Assembly (NCBI GenBank): GCA_920105625.2
Contig: CAKKTE020000278.1
Location: forward strand, 930,001-994,000
Reading direction: 5' to 3'
From: Clusia tigrina
Lineage: Eukaryota; Arthropoda; Insecta; Diptera; Clusiidae
Length of the DNA: 64,000 bases
Shown: piece after piece, positions 11,450-22,096 of the stretch
How the letters are laid out: the number at the start of each line of letters is the position of its first letter
How positions within the stretch are numbered: the first letter of the stretch is position 1
The notes under the pieces: model-generated
What the model was told of the DNA's origin: nothing
What the model saw: the letters and a program-made list of their open reading frames with translations, nothing else
The model's database searches: none
Position numbers and translations under genes: made by a program

Positions 11450-11983
11450 TACAATTCGGCCGATCTGACAGTAAGGATCTCGTGATCCGAGACCAAAGTA
11501 TTTTGAACATTATTATCACTATTTTCGATTGTGTTCATGACATATGCTCCAACTTTATATTTTTTTCGGGGTAAACGGTGAGAGTCTACATATTGCTTAT
11601 TGTATCGTTGTGAATGACTCTGTTTTATCTCTGCCTGATCTCTAATCTTTTCTTTGTTTGGGTCACCTTGCACTTGCTCATTTACTACTATATTTTCTCT
11701 TAAAGTATCTAAAACTTGACCTCTTTGATTAGTTCCGAAAAGCATAACGGTAGGATGTTCCCCAATGGTACGATGCACCGTATTATTAATTGCAAATTCG
11801 ACTGTATCCAATGTTTTATCCTATATTTTGTTTTTCTCATCTACTAACTTTGATATCATTGGATCCAAACATCTGTTAACGCGTTCTACTTGTCCGTTTG
11901 CTTGCGGAGATGCTGTTGCGATTTTAATATGCCTAATATTAATATCACTTAGTTATTGTTCGAACTCGTTAGACGTGAAACTC
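11421..11983 (-). mobile_element. Ty3/gypsy copy C, truncated to part of integrase
   Basis: Third copy, starting at the same point as B and carrying the same deletion (gattgtgttc joined to atgacatatg at about 11530) and the same B-type substitutions. It lacks the 17-bp insertion of B. It keeps the pol tail and part of the integrase core and stops at 11983 after gtgaaact, inside the codons for SSFTSNEF. A Jockey-type fragment begins at the next base. It contains the stop matching 2569 and 7204. Confidence 0.8.
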
Positions 11984-12326
11984 CATTTTTTTAGCCAGTC
12001 AGTAATTTTGCTTAGCCCAGTCTGGATTTTAGAGGAAGCTAAGTGTGGGAGAGTGTCAACAGCTAAGACAGCAGGGTCATCTGCAAAGGTACCTATGGTG
12101 ACTCCTACAGCTGATAGTAAGTCGTATGTGTGAAGTAGATAAAGGCCCATCACACTTCGATTTCGTGTGGCGTAAATAGTCTTTTTAAGTGTCGGGCAAA
12201 TGTGGCTGCTCTTTCAAAGTTACTTTTAGCCCATTTGTTATTTTCCATTGCAGGCAGTTATTGAAGTGTTCAACAGCCGCAATGATGTCTTCTTCAGATT
12301 TCAGAGATAGTTTTAAATCAATTGTG
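11984..12326 (-). pseudogene. Jockey-type non-LTR fragment (linker and RT palm)
   Basis: Minus-strand translation gives, from the right, LKSEEDIIAAVEHFNNCLQW (endonuclease-RT linker of Jockey elements). After a jump come GLYLLHTYDLL, GTFADDPAVLAVDTLP (the polymerase box, F-A-D-D) and GLSKITDWLKKW. The parts between these blocks are missing, so it is an internally deleted fragment. It joins gypsy copy C at 11983/11984, and a 66-codon ORF happens to read across the junction. Confidence 0.7.
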
Positions 12327-12327
12327 G

Positions 12328-12450
12328 AAGTACTGAAAAATCAAAACCTCAAATTCAGATTAAATTCTTGAATTATTTAATCATCGTGAATTACCAGTTC
12401 AAGTACTGGAAATTCAAAACAAAAATTCAAAACAGAATTTTGATTTAACA
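12328..12450 (+). repeat. 5' LTR fragment of the BEL element
   Basis: It starts inside the LTR at 12328, where the match to 19932 begins (aagtactgaaaa, then tcaaaacctcaaattcagat), and ends at ttaaca just before the primer-binding site. It contains a hairpin at 12388-12415 (GAATTACCAGT, loop TCAAGT, ACTGGAAATTC) with one mismatch. The upstream part of the LTR, including any promoter, is missing. Confidence 0.7.
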
Positions 12451-12452
12451 TT

Positions 12453-12469
12453 TGGGTGACCCCAACGTG
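12453..12469 (+). other. Primer-binding site, BEL element
   Basis: The sequence tgggtgaccccaacgtg lies two bases after the LTR end (CA at 12449-12450). This is the expected place and general form for a tRNA-primed minus-strand start. The tRNA is not assigned. Confidence 0.6.
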
Positions 12470-12502
12470 ATATTTCAGTTTAAGTGCTGAAATACATACT
12501 CC

Positions 12503-13778
12503 ATGGCAAATGTATCCGGGCTTGCAGAACGGCAAAGAGAGGTCGGCGAAGAAATCACGACGATTATTCGGAATTTCAACAAGAATGCCGCAGACAGAAA
12601 AACACGGTCCTCCTATTACAATGAGAAATTGCGTCAATTGACTCAGTACAGGGAGAACTTCGATAAAACAAAGCACTCGAAAATTTGGAAGCAGTCCAAG
12701 AAAACCAACCATTGCAATTTTATAAATTAAAAATTAACAGCATCAGTCATCTTTGGACCCAAATAGAATTGGTGTACGACGAGCTTTGGGAAAAGTTGGA
12801 ACATCCGGCAGCCGAAGGCAATCAGAGTACGATCAATTAGATGAAATAGTACAACACCACTTACTTGATCTCTCTATAAGAGCAGATCAATGCCAAGGTA
12901 CCAGAGTCAATGTTTCAGCCGCGAGAGAAGAACAAACATTGCGAAATTCAGTTTACCTCCCAAAGGTAACCATTCCACAGTTCAACGGCGGTTACTTGAA
13001 ATGGCAACAATTCTTCGATCTGTTTTCCCAAATGATCGAAAAGCAGCCATTACCAGCGGTGCAAAAAATGTGGTACCTAAACGCTAATATTACAGGAGAA
13101 GCTGTAAAATTAATCAACCACTTCTCCCTGACGGAAGACAACTATGTTGCAGCCTGGACGTTATTGCAAGAGCGGTACAACAACAGAAGGGTAATAGTAG
13201 CTACGCTAATCGAACAAACTACTAAATCAGCCATCAGGGACATCAACTGCCTCGACAACTAAAAATTTGCACGGCACAACACGTGAATGCATCTTGGCTC
13301 TGAACAATTTAGGGGTTGATACGGGAGCATGGGATCCGATTCTTCTTCATCTACTAATAAAGAAACTAGATCGATCCACACACACATGAGATTTGAACAA
13401 TCCTTAACAAATCCAAAGTAATTACAAGGGGTGGATTACTTCCTGCTGTTCTTGGAAGGATAATTCCATTCAATGGAAGCCATCGGTCCTAAGGATAAAG
13501 CTGCAATGGCACAACCACCCAACAGAGTTGTATCCTCCATTGCAACTTCGACCAAGAGTAATAGCTGCAAATTATATGACAATTGTAGTCATGCATTGTA
13601 CTACTGCAAGAAATGTCTACAGCTGTCAACTACAGAACGCCAGTTGTGGGTAAAAAAGCAACGACTATGTTTCAATTGTTTTAAGAACGATCACAATTCA
13701 AACAATTGCAAGTCGAGATGTTGCAGCAAATGTGACAAAAAACACAGTACGTTGCTACATTTTGGAAATGAAAAATAA
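12503..13778 (+). pseudogene. Gag, BEL element
   Basis: Three pieces. 12503-12730 starts MANVSGLAERQREVGEE, a charged helical N-terminus. 12753-13262 has LPKVTIPQFNGGYLKWQQFF, the hallmark block of BEL/Pao Gag, and MWYLNANITGEA. 13473-13778 has the zinc-binding end (LCFNCFKNDHNSNNC, then CCSKCDKKHSTLLHF). A stop after CLDN at 13262 and frame breaks between pieces inactivate it. The start is the first ATG after the leader. Between 13263 and 13472 the frame is lost but the DNA looks like decayed Gag. Confidence 0.8.
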
Positions 13779-13869
13779 CTTGTTCCAAAAATGCCGTCAT
13801 CAGAAGTAAGGCAATCAGCCAATGAATGAATAAATCCCATTCTAAATGCAACAGTTGCATCAGCAGCAG

Positions 13870-14669
13870 CAAACAATGTATCAATTCAAGGATACGTACA
13901 ACTGGCAACAGCAAGGATAAGAATTACTGCGGCCAATCGCAACTCAGAGGAATTTAGAGCAATTTTGGATTCCGGTTCCCAAGTTAACATCGTCTCAGAA
14001 CGTCTCATGAAGAGATTATCCATATCTCCAGCCAAAGCTTCCTTGTGCATTGAGGGAATTGGCTATGCCCAAAAGACGGTCACTCGGAGGATTAACGTCA
14101 AGATGCAATACATTATTGGCAGTTTCACAACAAATTTGGGAGCATTTGTACTTCAAAACATTATTTCCGCTCAACCAAGTAATCAATTTGATACTTCAAA
14201 TTGGAAAACCCCTGCCAACATACAATTGGCAGATCCGAAATTTTGCAAGCTTGTCTTGCTGCGTGCCGAATTTTATCTGAGTCTCTTGGCACCTGGTCAT
14301 ATAAAGATGATGAATAATGGCCCGATTCTCCAAAACACATCACTGGGTTGGATTGTGAGCGGAAAATTTGGAGCGTCTAAACCATCGACGGAATCATTGA
14401 TATGTGCAGTGTTCGAGATGAAAACAGACACCGATAGCAGGGATGGTCCACTGGTCGAGGCAATTGAAAAATTATGGAAGATGGATGAAGTCGAAACAAT
14501 TGGAAAGAGAATGTCACCAGCAGAACAACAATGCGAAACACACTTTGCCCAAAATATGCGCAAAAATGACCTGGGACGCTCCATCGTAAAATTGCCATTT
14601 CTCGAAAATCCAACAGCTTTGGGAGAATCAAGACTAATGGCTCATAATCGATTCCTTGGACTCGAATAG
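13870..14669 (+). pseudogene. Aspartic protease region, BEL element
   Basis: The active site ILDSGSQVNIVS is at about 13959-13995, inside an open stretch that begins upstream without an ATG, as expected inside pol. Downstream come LVLLRAEFYLSLL and LQNTSLGWIVSGKFG, conserved in BEL/Pao (A17-type) polyproteins, where the first motif is normally LLGADxF. The stretch ends at a TAG (14667-14669) that lies in frame with the RT beginning RLHRNVELRKQY, so one nonsense codon separates protease from RT. Confidence 0.8.
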
Positions 14670-14684
14670 CGACTTCACAGAAAT

Positions 14685-15266
14685 GTGGAACTGCGAAAAC
14701 AATATGTGGAGTTTATGAGAGAATACGAAAGATTGGGACACATGAAGAAGGTGAAGCTTGACTCAATGCTGTCTCCTAACTACTTCCTTCCTCATCATTG
14801 TGTTCTAAAACCCGATAGCACAATAACCAAATTGCGAGTGGTGTTCGACGCATCCGCCAAAACCACGACAGGATATGCATTGAACGATTTAATGTATACC
14901 GGGCCCATAGTTCAAAGTGAACTTTTTTCCTTACTGCTACGCTTTCGATTGCCACGCTTTGTGTTCACGACCGATATCGAAAAGACGTATCGGAAGACCA
15001 TAATACATCCAGAAGATCGACGTTATCCAGTCATCGTATGGAGAGAGGATCCAACAGCCAACATTGGGTACTATCAACTAAACACCGTTACATATGGAAC
15101 ACGGGCAGCACCGTAGAAAGCAACTAAATGTCTGTAACAAATCGCTAACGACAACATGATAAGTCATCCTTTGGGAGCAAACATTTTACATGACCATTTT
15201 TATGTGGATGATGGACTTGGAGGATCAGACAGTCTGGCTACAGCCATAGAAATGCAATGACAGCTG
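14685..15266 (+). pseudogene. Reverse transcriptase, BEL element
   Basis: Fingers and palm: NYFLPHHCVLKPDSTITKLR, VVFDASAKTTTGYALNDLM, then FVFTTDIEKTYRKTIIHPED with the first catalytic Asp (usually DIEKMYRQ), to TYGTRAAP. A TAG at 15114-15116, another stop soon after, and a third near 15258 follow. The polymerase box is readable between them as HDHFYVDDGLGGSDS at about 15190-15230. Y-V-D-D is intact although the frame is not. Confidence 0.8.
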
Positions 15267-16148
15267 ATGAAAATGCGAAGCACACATGGATTTAATTTGC
15301 GAAAATGGTGTGCAAATCATCCCCAACAATTAACAAATATTCCACAAGGTGACCAGGAAGTGAATTTAGATTTTTCTAATGACACTAATGACCCAATAAA
15401 AACGCTGGGGTTATTGTGGTTGCCGAAAGTGGATGTATTCTGTGTCAGATCAACGCTAGATCCTGTGCGGGCAATCACTAAACGAACGGTCAGCTCCGAT
15501 CTAGCACGACTGTTTGACCCACTTGGACTACTGGCACCGGTGATCGTCAAGGCAAAAATATTCACACAGCATCGATGGCAAATCAAGTTATCCGGGGATG
15601 AGGCTCTACCATCAGATCTCAACGCTACAAGGACGACGTTCAGAGAAAATCTTAACCATTTAAACAATTTCCGAATAGCCAGACACATATTCAAGGGAGA
15701 ACTATCATCATCAACACAACTACACATCTTAACTGATGCTTCCGAAAGGGCCTTCGGCGCGGCAGCATATCTACGAGCAACGCTAAAAGATGGCAGGATA
15801 ATGACGCGGTTATTATGCGCCAAAACCCGTGTTGCACCATTAAAAACACAAACTCTGCCTCGATTAGAACTTTGTGCCGCACTAGTAGGTGCCCAACTCG
15901 CAGCACGGGTAAAAACAGATTGTCAGATAGAGGATAAACCAATCTTCTTTTGGACCGATTCAGAGGTTGTGCTTCATTGGATAAATGCACAATCATCAGC
16001 ATACAAAACTTTTGTGGCAAATAGAGTAGCAAAAATTCAAATGTTAACTCTACCCAAGCAATGGAGACATGTCAGTTCAAAGGAAAATCCAGCAGATTTA
16101 CTGTCAAGAGGATATTCAGCAAAGACATTGGCTGACAGTGCAGTCTGA
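15267..16148 (+). pseudogene. RNase H domain, BEL element
   Basis: A long open stretch after RT: connection domain, then RNase H with ILTDASERAFGAAAYLRA (first Asp), LPRLELCAALVGAQLAARV (Glu) and FFWTDSEVVLHWINAQ (Asp), ending VSSKENPADLLSRGYS. It stops at 16148 after LADSAV. The domain itself looks undamaged; only the surrounding pol frame is broken. Confidence 0.85.
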
Positions 16149-17629
16149 TTTCAAGGACCAATGTTTCTGCACGCGAGGTAAGAGCTATGGCCCCCAGTAT
16201 GGTCAAAACAGCTGCAAATTCCTTCTGACATCGAAAAGAAAAAGGAAACAGCCATTTCATTGCTCACTGGGTCAGATAACACAATACAAGTAAATGGAGA
16301 ATGGATTTATCAAATAAACCATCGCAACTCGTTTGTAACACTTCAAAGAATCATTGGATATGTCTTACGATTTATAAATAACACGAAGAACAAACGGAAT
16401 TTTAGAGTAAAAACCATTACTTTAACAACAGTCGAACAGGATCATGCATTAGCAGCCATCGTCAAGATCATTCAGGCAAGTGACTTCAAAGATGAAATCC
16501 AAAATCTGAAACAACACAGTGAAATCAAAATTAGCAGTGCTATCAGCAGCTTATCACCATTTTTAGATGACATGAACATTCTTCGAGTGGGGGGCTGCTG
16601 CACTGCCATCGCTAAACCCCACATGTTGCTACCCTACAACGACCCGTTGGTCAAGTTACTCTTCATTAAAGTGCATGAGGAAAACAAGCACGCTGGACCT
16701 TTGTGGGTGCAGTAAAAGGTCCGAGGAAAGAAGCCAACCAAAGCGTACTTAGCTGTATTCTGTTGCTTTGCTTCTAAAGCTGTTCATCTGGAGTTGGTAA
16801 CGGATCTGTCGACAGAAGCGTTTATTGGAGCCCTCAAAACATTCATAAGTCGAAGAAGTCGCTGCCAAACCCTATATAGTGATAACGCTACCAACTTCGT
16901 CGAAGCAAGAAATTAATTGACAGAGTTATCATCAGCCCTCCATTCATCAAGCGCTCAAGACAAAATTGGAAAAACATGCAGTGAAAAAGGCATACAGGTC
17001 CGTTTCATCCCTCCCAGATCCCCTCATTTCGGAGTACTGTGGGAAGCAGCTGTTAAATCTGCGAAACATCTTCTACTAAGAAGAGTCGCATCAGCTTCAT
17101 TGACTTATGAAGAATTGGCAACTGTAATTGTGGAAATAGAAGCCATATTAAATTCCCGGCCACTAATGCCACTATCATCGGACGCTTCGGATTTAACAGC
17201 ACTAACGCCAGGTCAGCTCCTCATAGGAGAAGCACTCACCGCCAAAGTAGATAGCAAAGCAGACTCAACAAAGCAATCACTGTTGTCAAGATGGAAATTG
17301 GTGGCGCAATTAAAACACAATTTCTGGAAGAGATGGTCCAATGAATATCTCAATGAACTCCAACAACAACACAAATGGATAAGACAGAGGGATAACATCA
17401 AACTCGGCGACATGGTGATCATCAAAGAAGACAATGCTCCTGTTATGCAGTGGCCTCTTGGCCGAATAGTAGATGTCTATAACGGACCAGATGGAGCAGT
17501 ACGCGTTGCTAAGGTTAATACGGCAACGGGAGTTTATAAACGTGCAATACATCGCCTCGCTCCACTACCCATAGACGCAGATACTGATGCAGAATCTAAC
17601 GAAGAGGCGACTACAAGAAAGCGAAAGGA
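16149..17629 (+). pseudogene. Integrase, BEL element, internal deletion
   Basis: The N-terminal half is in 16260-16715 (FVTLQRIIGYVLRF, SPFLDDMNILRVGG, then HEENKHAGPL) and stops there. The next readable block is KAYLAVFCCFASKAVHLELV, LYSDNATNF (second catalytic Asp), PRSPHFGVLWEAAVKSAK (Glu). The C-terminal half follows in 16917-18257 (ILNSRPL, LTPGQLLIGE, WPLGRIVDVYNG). The rest of the zinc module and the segment that should carry the first catalytic Asp are missing between about 16710 and 16720. A further stop lies at 16914. Confidence 0.8.
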
Positions 17630-19436
17630 CGAAATGTATGAATGGCCATCAAGAGGAATAAAAACGGCACGAGAGTTCAGCCTATTAACTTTATTGGCGA
17701 TATTGCTAATGTTGCCAATGGTATTGTGCGAACCAATCAAGGTTACAAAATTTGATCCAACTGTAGGTATTCATTTTGAACACATCGGATCAAGCCAAAT
17801 CATTGCTAGTGAGTGGAAACTGGTGATTTATTATGATCTCAGACCGTTGCGAACTGAAACCCAACTATTGAAGGATGGCGCCTCGGCTATGCATCACATG
17901 TGCGAAGAAATACAGCCCACAACAATATGCGATGAACTAGTCACACAGTTTCAACACACTTATGCAGACCTGGTCTTGGATACAAATTTGTTAGCAAGCC
18001 ATCGTCAGAAAAGAGGTGCACTTAATTTGGTGGGAAATGTTGCTAATTCGCTGTTTGGAGTTTTGGACTCAGAATACGCCTTTCAGATGTCAGAAACAAT
18101 AGCGGCCATCAATGAAAATGAACAACAGTTGGCAAGCATGATGAAGCAACAAATCTCAGTAATTGATTCAACCATTAACATCATAAAACGTGATCAAACC
18201 TCCGCTCAAATATCTTTCGAAAAACTTGAAAGAAGACTGAGATACATCAAATACTAAATACTTCATAATGAACTGGAGGCACAGAAGGAACATACATTCC
18301 AGATAGCTCTTCAAGTTTCCCTCATGACATCAAACGTTCAACGTATTCAAACGGCGCTCATAAATTCTTACAAATGTTCATCACGGACAGATTAGTCCTC
18401 AGTTGTTATCACCACAGCAGCTTAATGATGAAATCTTAAAAATCACAGCACATTTGTCAGCAACAATGCAAATACCAGGTTATCAAGGCGACATCCTATC
18501 GATATACAAGTTGATGAAAGTTAAAGCAGCAACAACAGAGAAACACGCAATCTTTCAGATAACTGTTCCGCTAACCAGTTTGAACCATTTTAACTTGTAC
18601 CGATTAATACCAATTCCAACAAGAACAAATTATACTATGGTAGCAATAAAATTATCTACAACAATTCTGGCGATTAATTTACATCGAGATCAGTATTTTC
18701 CAACCACGATTGAAAGTCTACAGTCTTGTTACAGAATGGAAAACGAATTATATCTTTGTGCCAACAAGCAACCCATATACAACAAAGGATCAGAAATATG
18801 TGCCTGCGAGGTCAGTTTACTCAACAATGAAACCAGATACCACTGTAAACTTGAGCATAGCGGAGATCACGTGTGGACACAAACCAATGAAAGAAATAAA
18901 TGGATGTTCGCTCTGGTAACTCCAATACAAGCAACAGCAGTATGTAATAACCAGGTCTCGCAAATATCAGTGGAAGGGTCCGGATTTCTCGAGCTGACGG
19001 CAGGATGTGTACTAAAATATCAACTCTTAACTATAACAAGCAACCAGATAGCAGTCATTTACAAGCACTTTCTACACTGCAGTTGGACACAGTGTCAATA
19101 TAAACATAACAAAACCAGCATCATTTCTAGTTTTGGTCAACACAAAGATTGATTATGAACCACAACTAAAGGAATTGTCAAAGCTGCAAGAAATTTTGGA
19201 AACACACGAAATCAGAGACCTTCCAAACAAACTGCAAATCCATCAAAATCAATCCATGTCATCATCATGGCAATCTTCATCAGATACAAGCAGCAAGAGA
19301 AGCAGCGTGGAGTAGCTCAATCAACGGCTTCGCAAGCAAACTCACCACTAGAGGAAATCCCACTGTCAGAGACAACTCCAGACGCCCCACCACAATTAGC
19401 GCCGCGGTACTCTCGTAGCTTCTGCGTGGACTTGTA
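17630..19436 (+). pseudogene. Envelope-like (F-type) frame, BEL element
   Basis: It is fused in frame after integrase. A hydrophobic segment (LLTLLAILLMLPMVLC, about 17680-17730) looks like a signal sequence. Further on, the furin-type site RQKR (18003-18014) is followed by the glycine/hydrophobic stretch GALNLVGNVANSLFG, the layout of baculovirus F and errantivirus envelope fusion proteins. A coiled region follows (INENEQQLASMMKQQISVID). Stops fall at 18257 and 18394. The frame continues at 18403-19152 with a cysteine-rich ectodomain (CYRMENELYLC, CACEVSLL) and ends in another frame at about 19436. A membrane anchor was not identified with certainty. Confidence 0.7.
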
Positions 19437-19463
19437 GACTTGATTGTTGAACATTCGTTCAAC

Positions 19464-19474
19464 GCGGGGGAGAA
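19464..19474 (+). other. Polypurine tract, BEL element
   Basis: The run gcgggggagaa sits directly before the TG that starts the 3' LTR, the expected position for the plus-strand primer. The second BEL element uses the same gaggggGAGAA-TGTT arrangement near 60751. Confidence 0.7.
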
Positions 19475-19969
19475 TGTTAAATGTACATATATTTTAATTC
19501 GATATTTTTAAGTTTCATTTAATACTGTAATTTTCATTTCTGTTCAATTTATTCTTTGCGTCAATAATAACAGAAGTTCGTTGTATTTAAACAACAGTTT
19601 AAATTCTCTTGCACATTAAGCAGACGGAAATTCGATACGTTTGTTTGTTGTTTTCAGTCTCTTGATAATATGCTGCTCTAGCATATATGTTCTGCAACGT
19701 GCATCTGTAGTTCGATATTGCTGATCATATGTATTATTAGTATTATATAGTATTGATTTTAACATGTAAATTTTGTATAAAAACGCAAGCAATTCTTTAA
19801 TAGAGTCAGTTCAAAATTAGAACTCTAAAGAACAATAATTGAATTATTATTTATTCGTGGTTTTCTAGTTCAAGTACTAGAAAGTCAGTTTAAATTAACT
19901 TCAATTTTGTTTCGTCGTGAATTTTCAGTTCAAGTACTGAAAATTCAAAACCTCAAATTCAGATTAAAT
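19475..19969 (+). repeat. 3' LTR fragment of the BEL element
   Basis: Begins TGTTAAATGTACATAT at 19475. It holds a TATA-like stretch (tataaaaacgc, about 19776), after which transcripts could start. It carries two hairpins: 19862-19883 (TTTCTAGT, TCAAGT, ACTAGAAA) and 19919-19946 (GAATTTTCAGT, TCAAGT, ACTGAAAATTC). Homology to the 5' fragment ends at 19969, so about 85 bp present at the 5' end are missing here. Confidence 0.7.
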
Positions 19970-20739
19970 GTATATGTCCTGCGTTATCATCGTCCAGGAA
20001 GTGTTTCTATTAGCGGTCTGTCTGCAACGTCACGCACATTTTTGTCCTTATTTACCCTTCCAAGTCATTCGTCATACTTAGTCACGTAACAGTTTACTGG
20101 CATCTTCAGGGGTACCACTTCCATTCGAGTTCTCCAGTCTTAGGGCTTTTTGAAGCCTGGCTGTGTCGGGAAGACTATCAATTTGTTTGTTGGCCCTTTT
20201 TGACTATCTCAGCTCTTTATTGTTTTCAGAAACAGCTGCCTTATATTGGACTCAATTTCTAAGCCTTGTTGAATACTCTCCTATTATTCCTCCTCTGTTC
20301 ATCGAGCTGCATATTCCACGGTGTACGTATTTTGAGCATTCCTAATATATTATTATGGATTGGTTGTCGGTTGTATTGGCTGTTGCGAACGGTTGTTTAG
20401 TTCGTCGAGGTAGAATCGATCGGGGAGCGGAAAGCCGGATGGTCTCCGTCCTGTAGCCCCTGTTGTACTTCTGCAGGACACTAGTGGGCCTACTGAGGAA
20501 GAAATATGGGATTTATTTTTTGGAAGGTTTTTGTGGCTTAGCGGAAAGCGATTTTGGCAGCAGGGCTGCCCTTCAATTAGTTGAGGGCTGAGAAGCCCGG
20601 AACAGTCAGGTGGTTACATGTTCGGCCTTATGTTCATCTTAACGAATCAGGTGCCATTATATCGAAGGATATTGGCGGATTTATGGGGTCCATGTCTATT
20701 GGTAAGCTCAATATTTGGCCCTTTTTGTACCCTATAGAG
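19970..20739. other. Unassigned interval
   Basis: Less AT-rich than its surroundings. Minus-strand text near 20115-20165 (DTARLQKALRLENSNG) and a plus-strand stretch at 20440-20575 (VVLLQDTSGPTEEEIWDLFF) look like decayed coding sequence, but I cannot place them in a family. No intact gene is seen. Confidence 0.3.
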
Positions 20740-21471
20740 AATTATTCAAATTTTCAAATTCAAATCGAATGTTCCCAAACTCAGTCACTCCGGGCTTAGC
20801 CAATACCTCTGGAAGGCTAAATACAACCAGAGATCGTCCGCTATTTGAAGGCCACCATTCGAAGACACACAAAATCCTACCTGGGGTACAGCATGGTATT
20901 ATAATTGGACCACTTTTATACCTTTTATACACAAGTAATTTACCAACAGATATCCAGCTGATTACATCTACGTTTGCAGATGATACCGCAATTTTATATT
21001 CGTATAAATATTCACATAACGTTTACACGACGTAAGACACGAAACATGCCCTCTTCTATCTCTAAATAGTGTAATGATCCCACAGCATGCGTATCATCTA
21101 GCAAAAGCACATCGACGCCAAAATATTACAACTAAAGTTCAAGACTAGTACATGCCTCCTTGAGCATGAAAAATAAAATCCTTCTATATAAATTGGTCAT
21201 TAAGCCCATATGGACCTTTAGAATGGATTCAAAGATTTCAATATAAATTACTATGTACAATAACCAACTGCATACGGAACTGAAAATGCCAACTATTCAC
21301 AAAGAAATCAAACATTTTAAAAGAGCCTACTAAAATTACACTCCCACTTGAATATTCTCGCTAAGGACTTGTTTCATTAATTAATCTCGTCTTAAACGAT
21401 TTACCTTTTTACAATGCATTTATAATGATTTTAATATTTTATCCCTTATTGTTTTATATATAGTGTATTCA

Positions 21472-21511
<40 letters not shown>
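20740..21511 (+). pseudogene. Jockey-type non-LTR 3' end
   Basis: Plus-strand text KTHKILPGVQHGIIIGPLLY, LLYTSNLPTDIQ and STFADDTAILYSYKYS (polymerase box F-A-D-D) at about 20870-21000 is Jockey-type RT. Decayed C-terminal text follows (NNQLHTELKMPTIHKEIKHF near 21270) and the copy ends in a TTA-repeat tail. The 5' part is missing. A longer relative with the same text lies at 31735-33610. Confidence 0.7.
21473..21511 (+). repeat. (TTA)n tail
   Basis: About 13 perfect TTA units at the 3' end of the Jockey-type fragment. Short-repeat tails are common at 3' ends of non-LTR insertions, so it is probably part of that element rather than an independent microsatellite. Confidence 0.7.
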
Positions 21512-21512
<1 letters not shown>

Positions 21513-21548
21513 CTTACACCATAATTAATTATGAGTGCAATATGTTGG

Positions 21549-21665
21549 GGGAATGAGTACTAGCTACAGAGACCTTCGACTCTAAAAGAAATGGATTTTA
21601 TAGAAAGAAGCATTTTGGAGACCAAGCCCGTGGCAGGATTGAACTTGCGACTCTCGGGGTCAGAA
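21549..21665 (-). mobile_element. tRNA-derived SINE, copy 1 (head truncated)
   Basis: Shares gggggaatgag, agaaagaagcatttt, gagaccaagccc and gcaggatt in the same order with copy 2 at 22097-22254. The minus-strand head keeps a B-box-like GTTCAATCC but is cut before the A box. Both copies have the same orientation. Confidence 0.6.
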
Positions 21666-22096
21666 TATTCAATAAATAACGAAATATTTTCTAATAAAAT
21701 GTATCTAATGGTTTTGTCATGTTTCTGCTTTAAGGTGGGAACACAATGTGACGCTGAGGCTGACTATGAAGCGCAATAAAAAATGAAGCGCTGCAAACGA
21801 AAAATACGAAGAGAATGATGAAGCCCATGCAATTGCAGCAACCGTTGTTACCACATATTTGAAATATTTCGTGTACAATACCACGCGATATTATGAATTT
21901 AACTTATATGAGATGAATAAAAAGTCTTATTTAATGATAATGTAACATTTTCATTTTTTCCAATAAGTATACCTTTTTTACAAAGCAAGTCATCCATTAT
22001 TCAAATTTGATAAACACTGTTTTCTCTTTTGCATCGACTCATCAAAAAAAGAATAGTCTGCTTGTTATGAAATGATTAATTAATTTTGAATGCAAG
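21666..22096. other. Nothing recognised
   Basis: AT-rich interval between the two SINE copies. No ORF, repeat or motif that I can support. Confidence 0.4.

Larger units (their letters stand above)
12328..19969 (+). mobile_element. BEL/Pao element with envelope-like frame
   Basis: About 7.6-kb plus-strand element: 5' LTR fragment, primer-binding site, Gag, protease, RT (YVDD), RNase H, integrase, envelope-like frame, polypurine tract, 3' LTR fragment. The A17-type protease block (LDSGSQVNIV with LQNTSLGWIVSGKF) and the RNase H text LCAKTRVAPLKTQTLPRLEL are typical of BEL/Pao. Both LTRs are partial and overlap over only about 38 bp (12328-12365 with 19932-19969). Many stops and an internal integrase deletion make it inactive. 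Confidence 0.85.
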
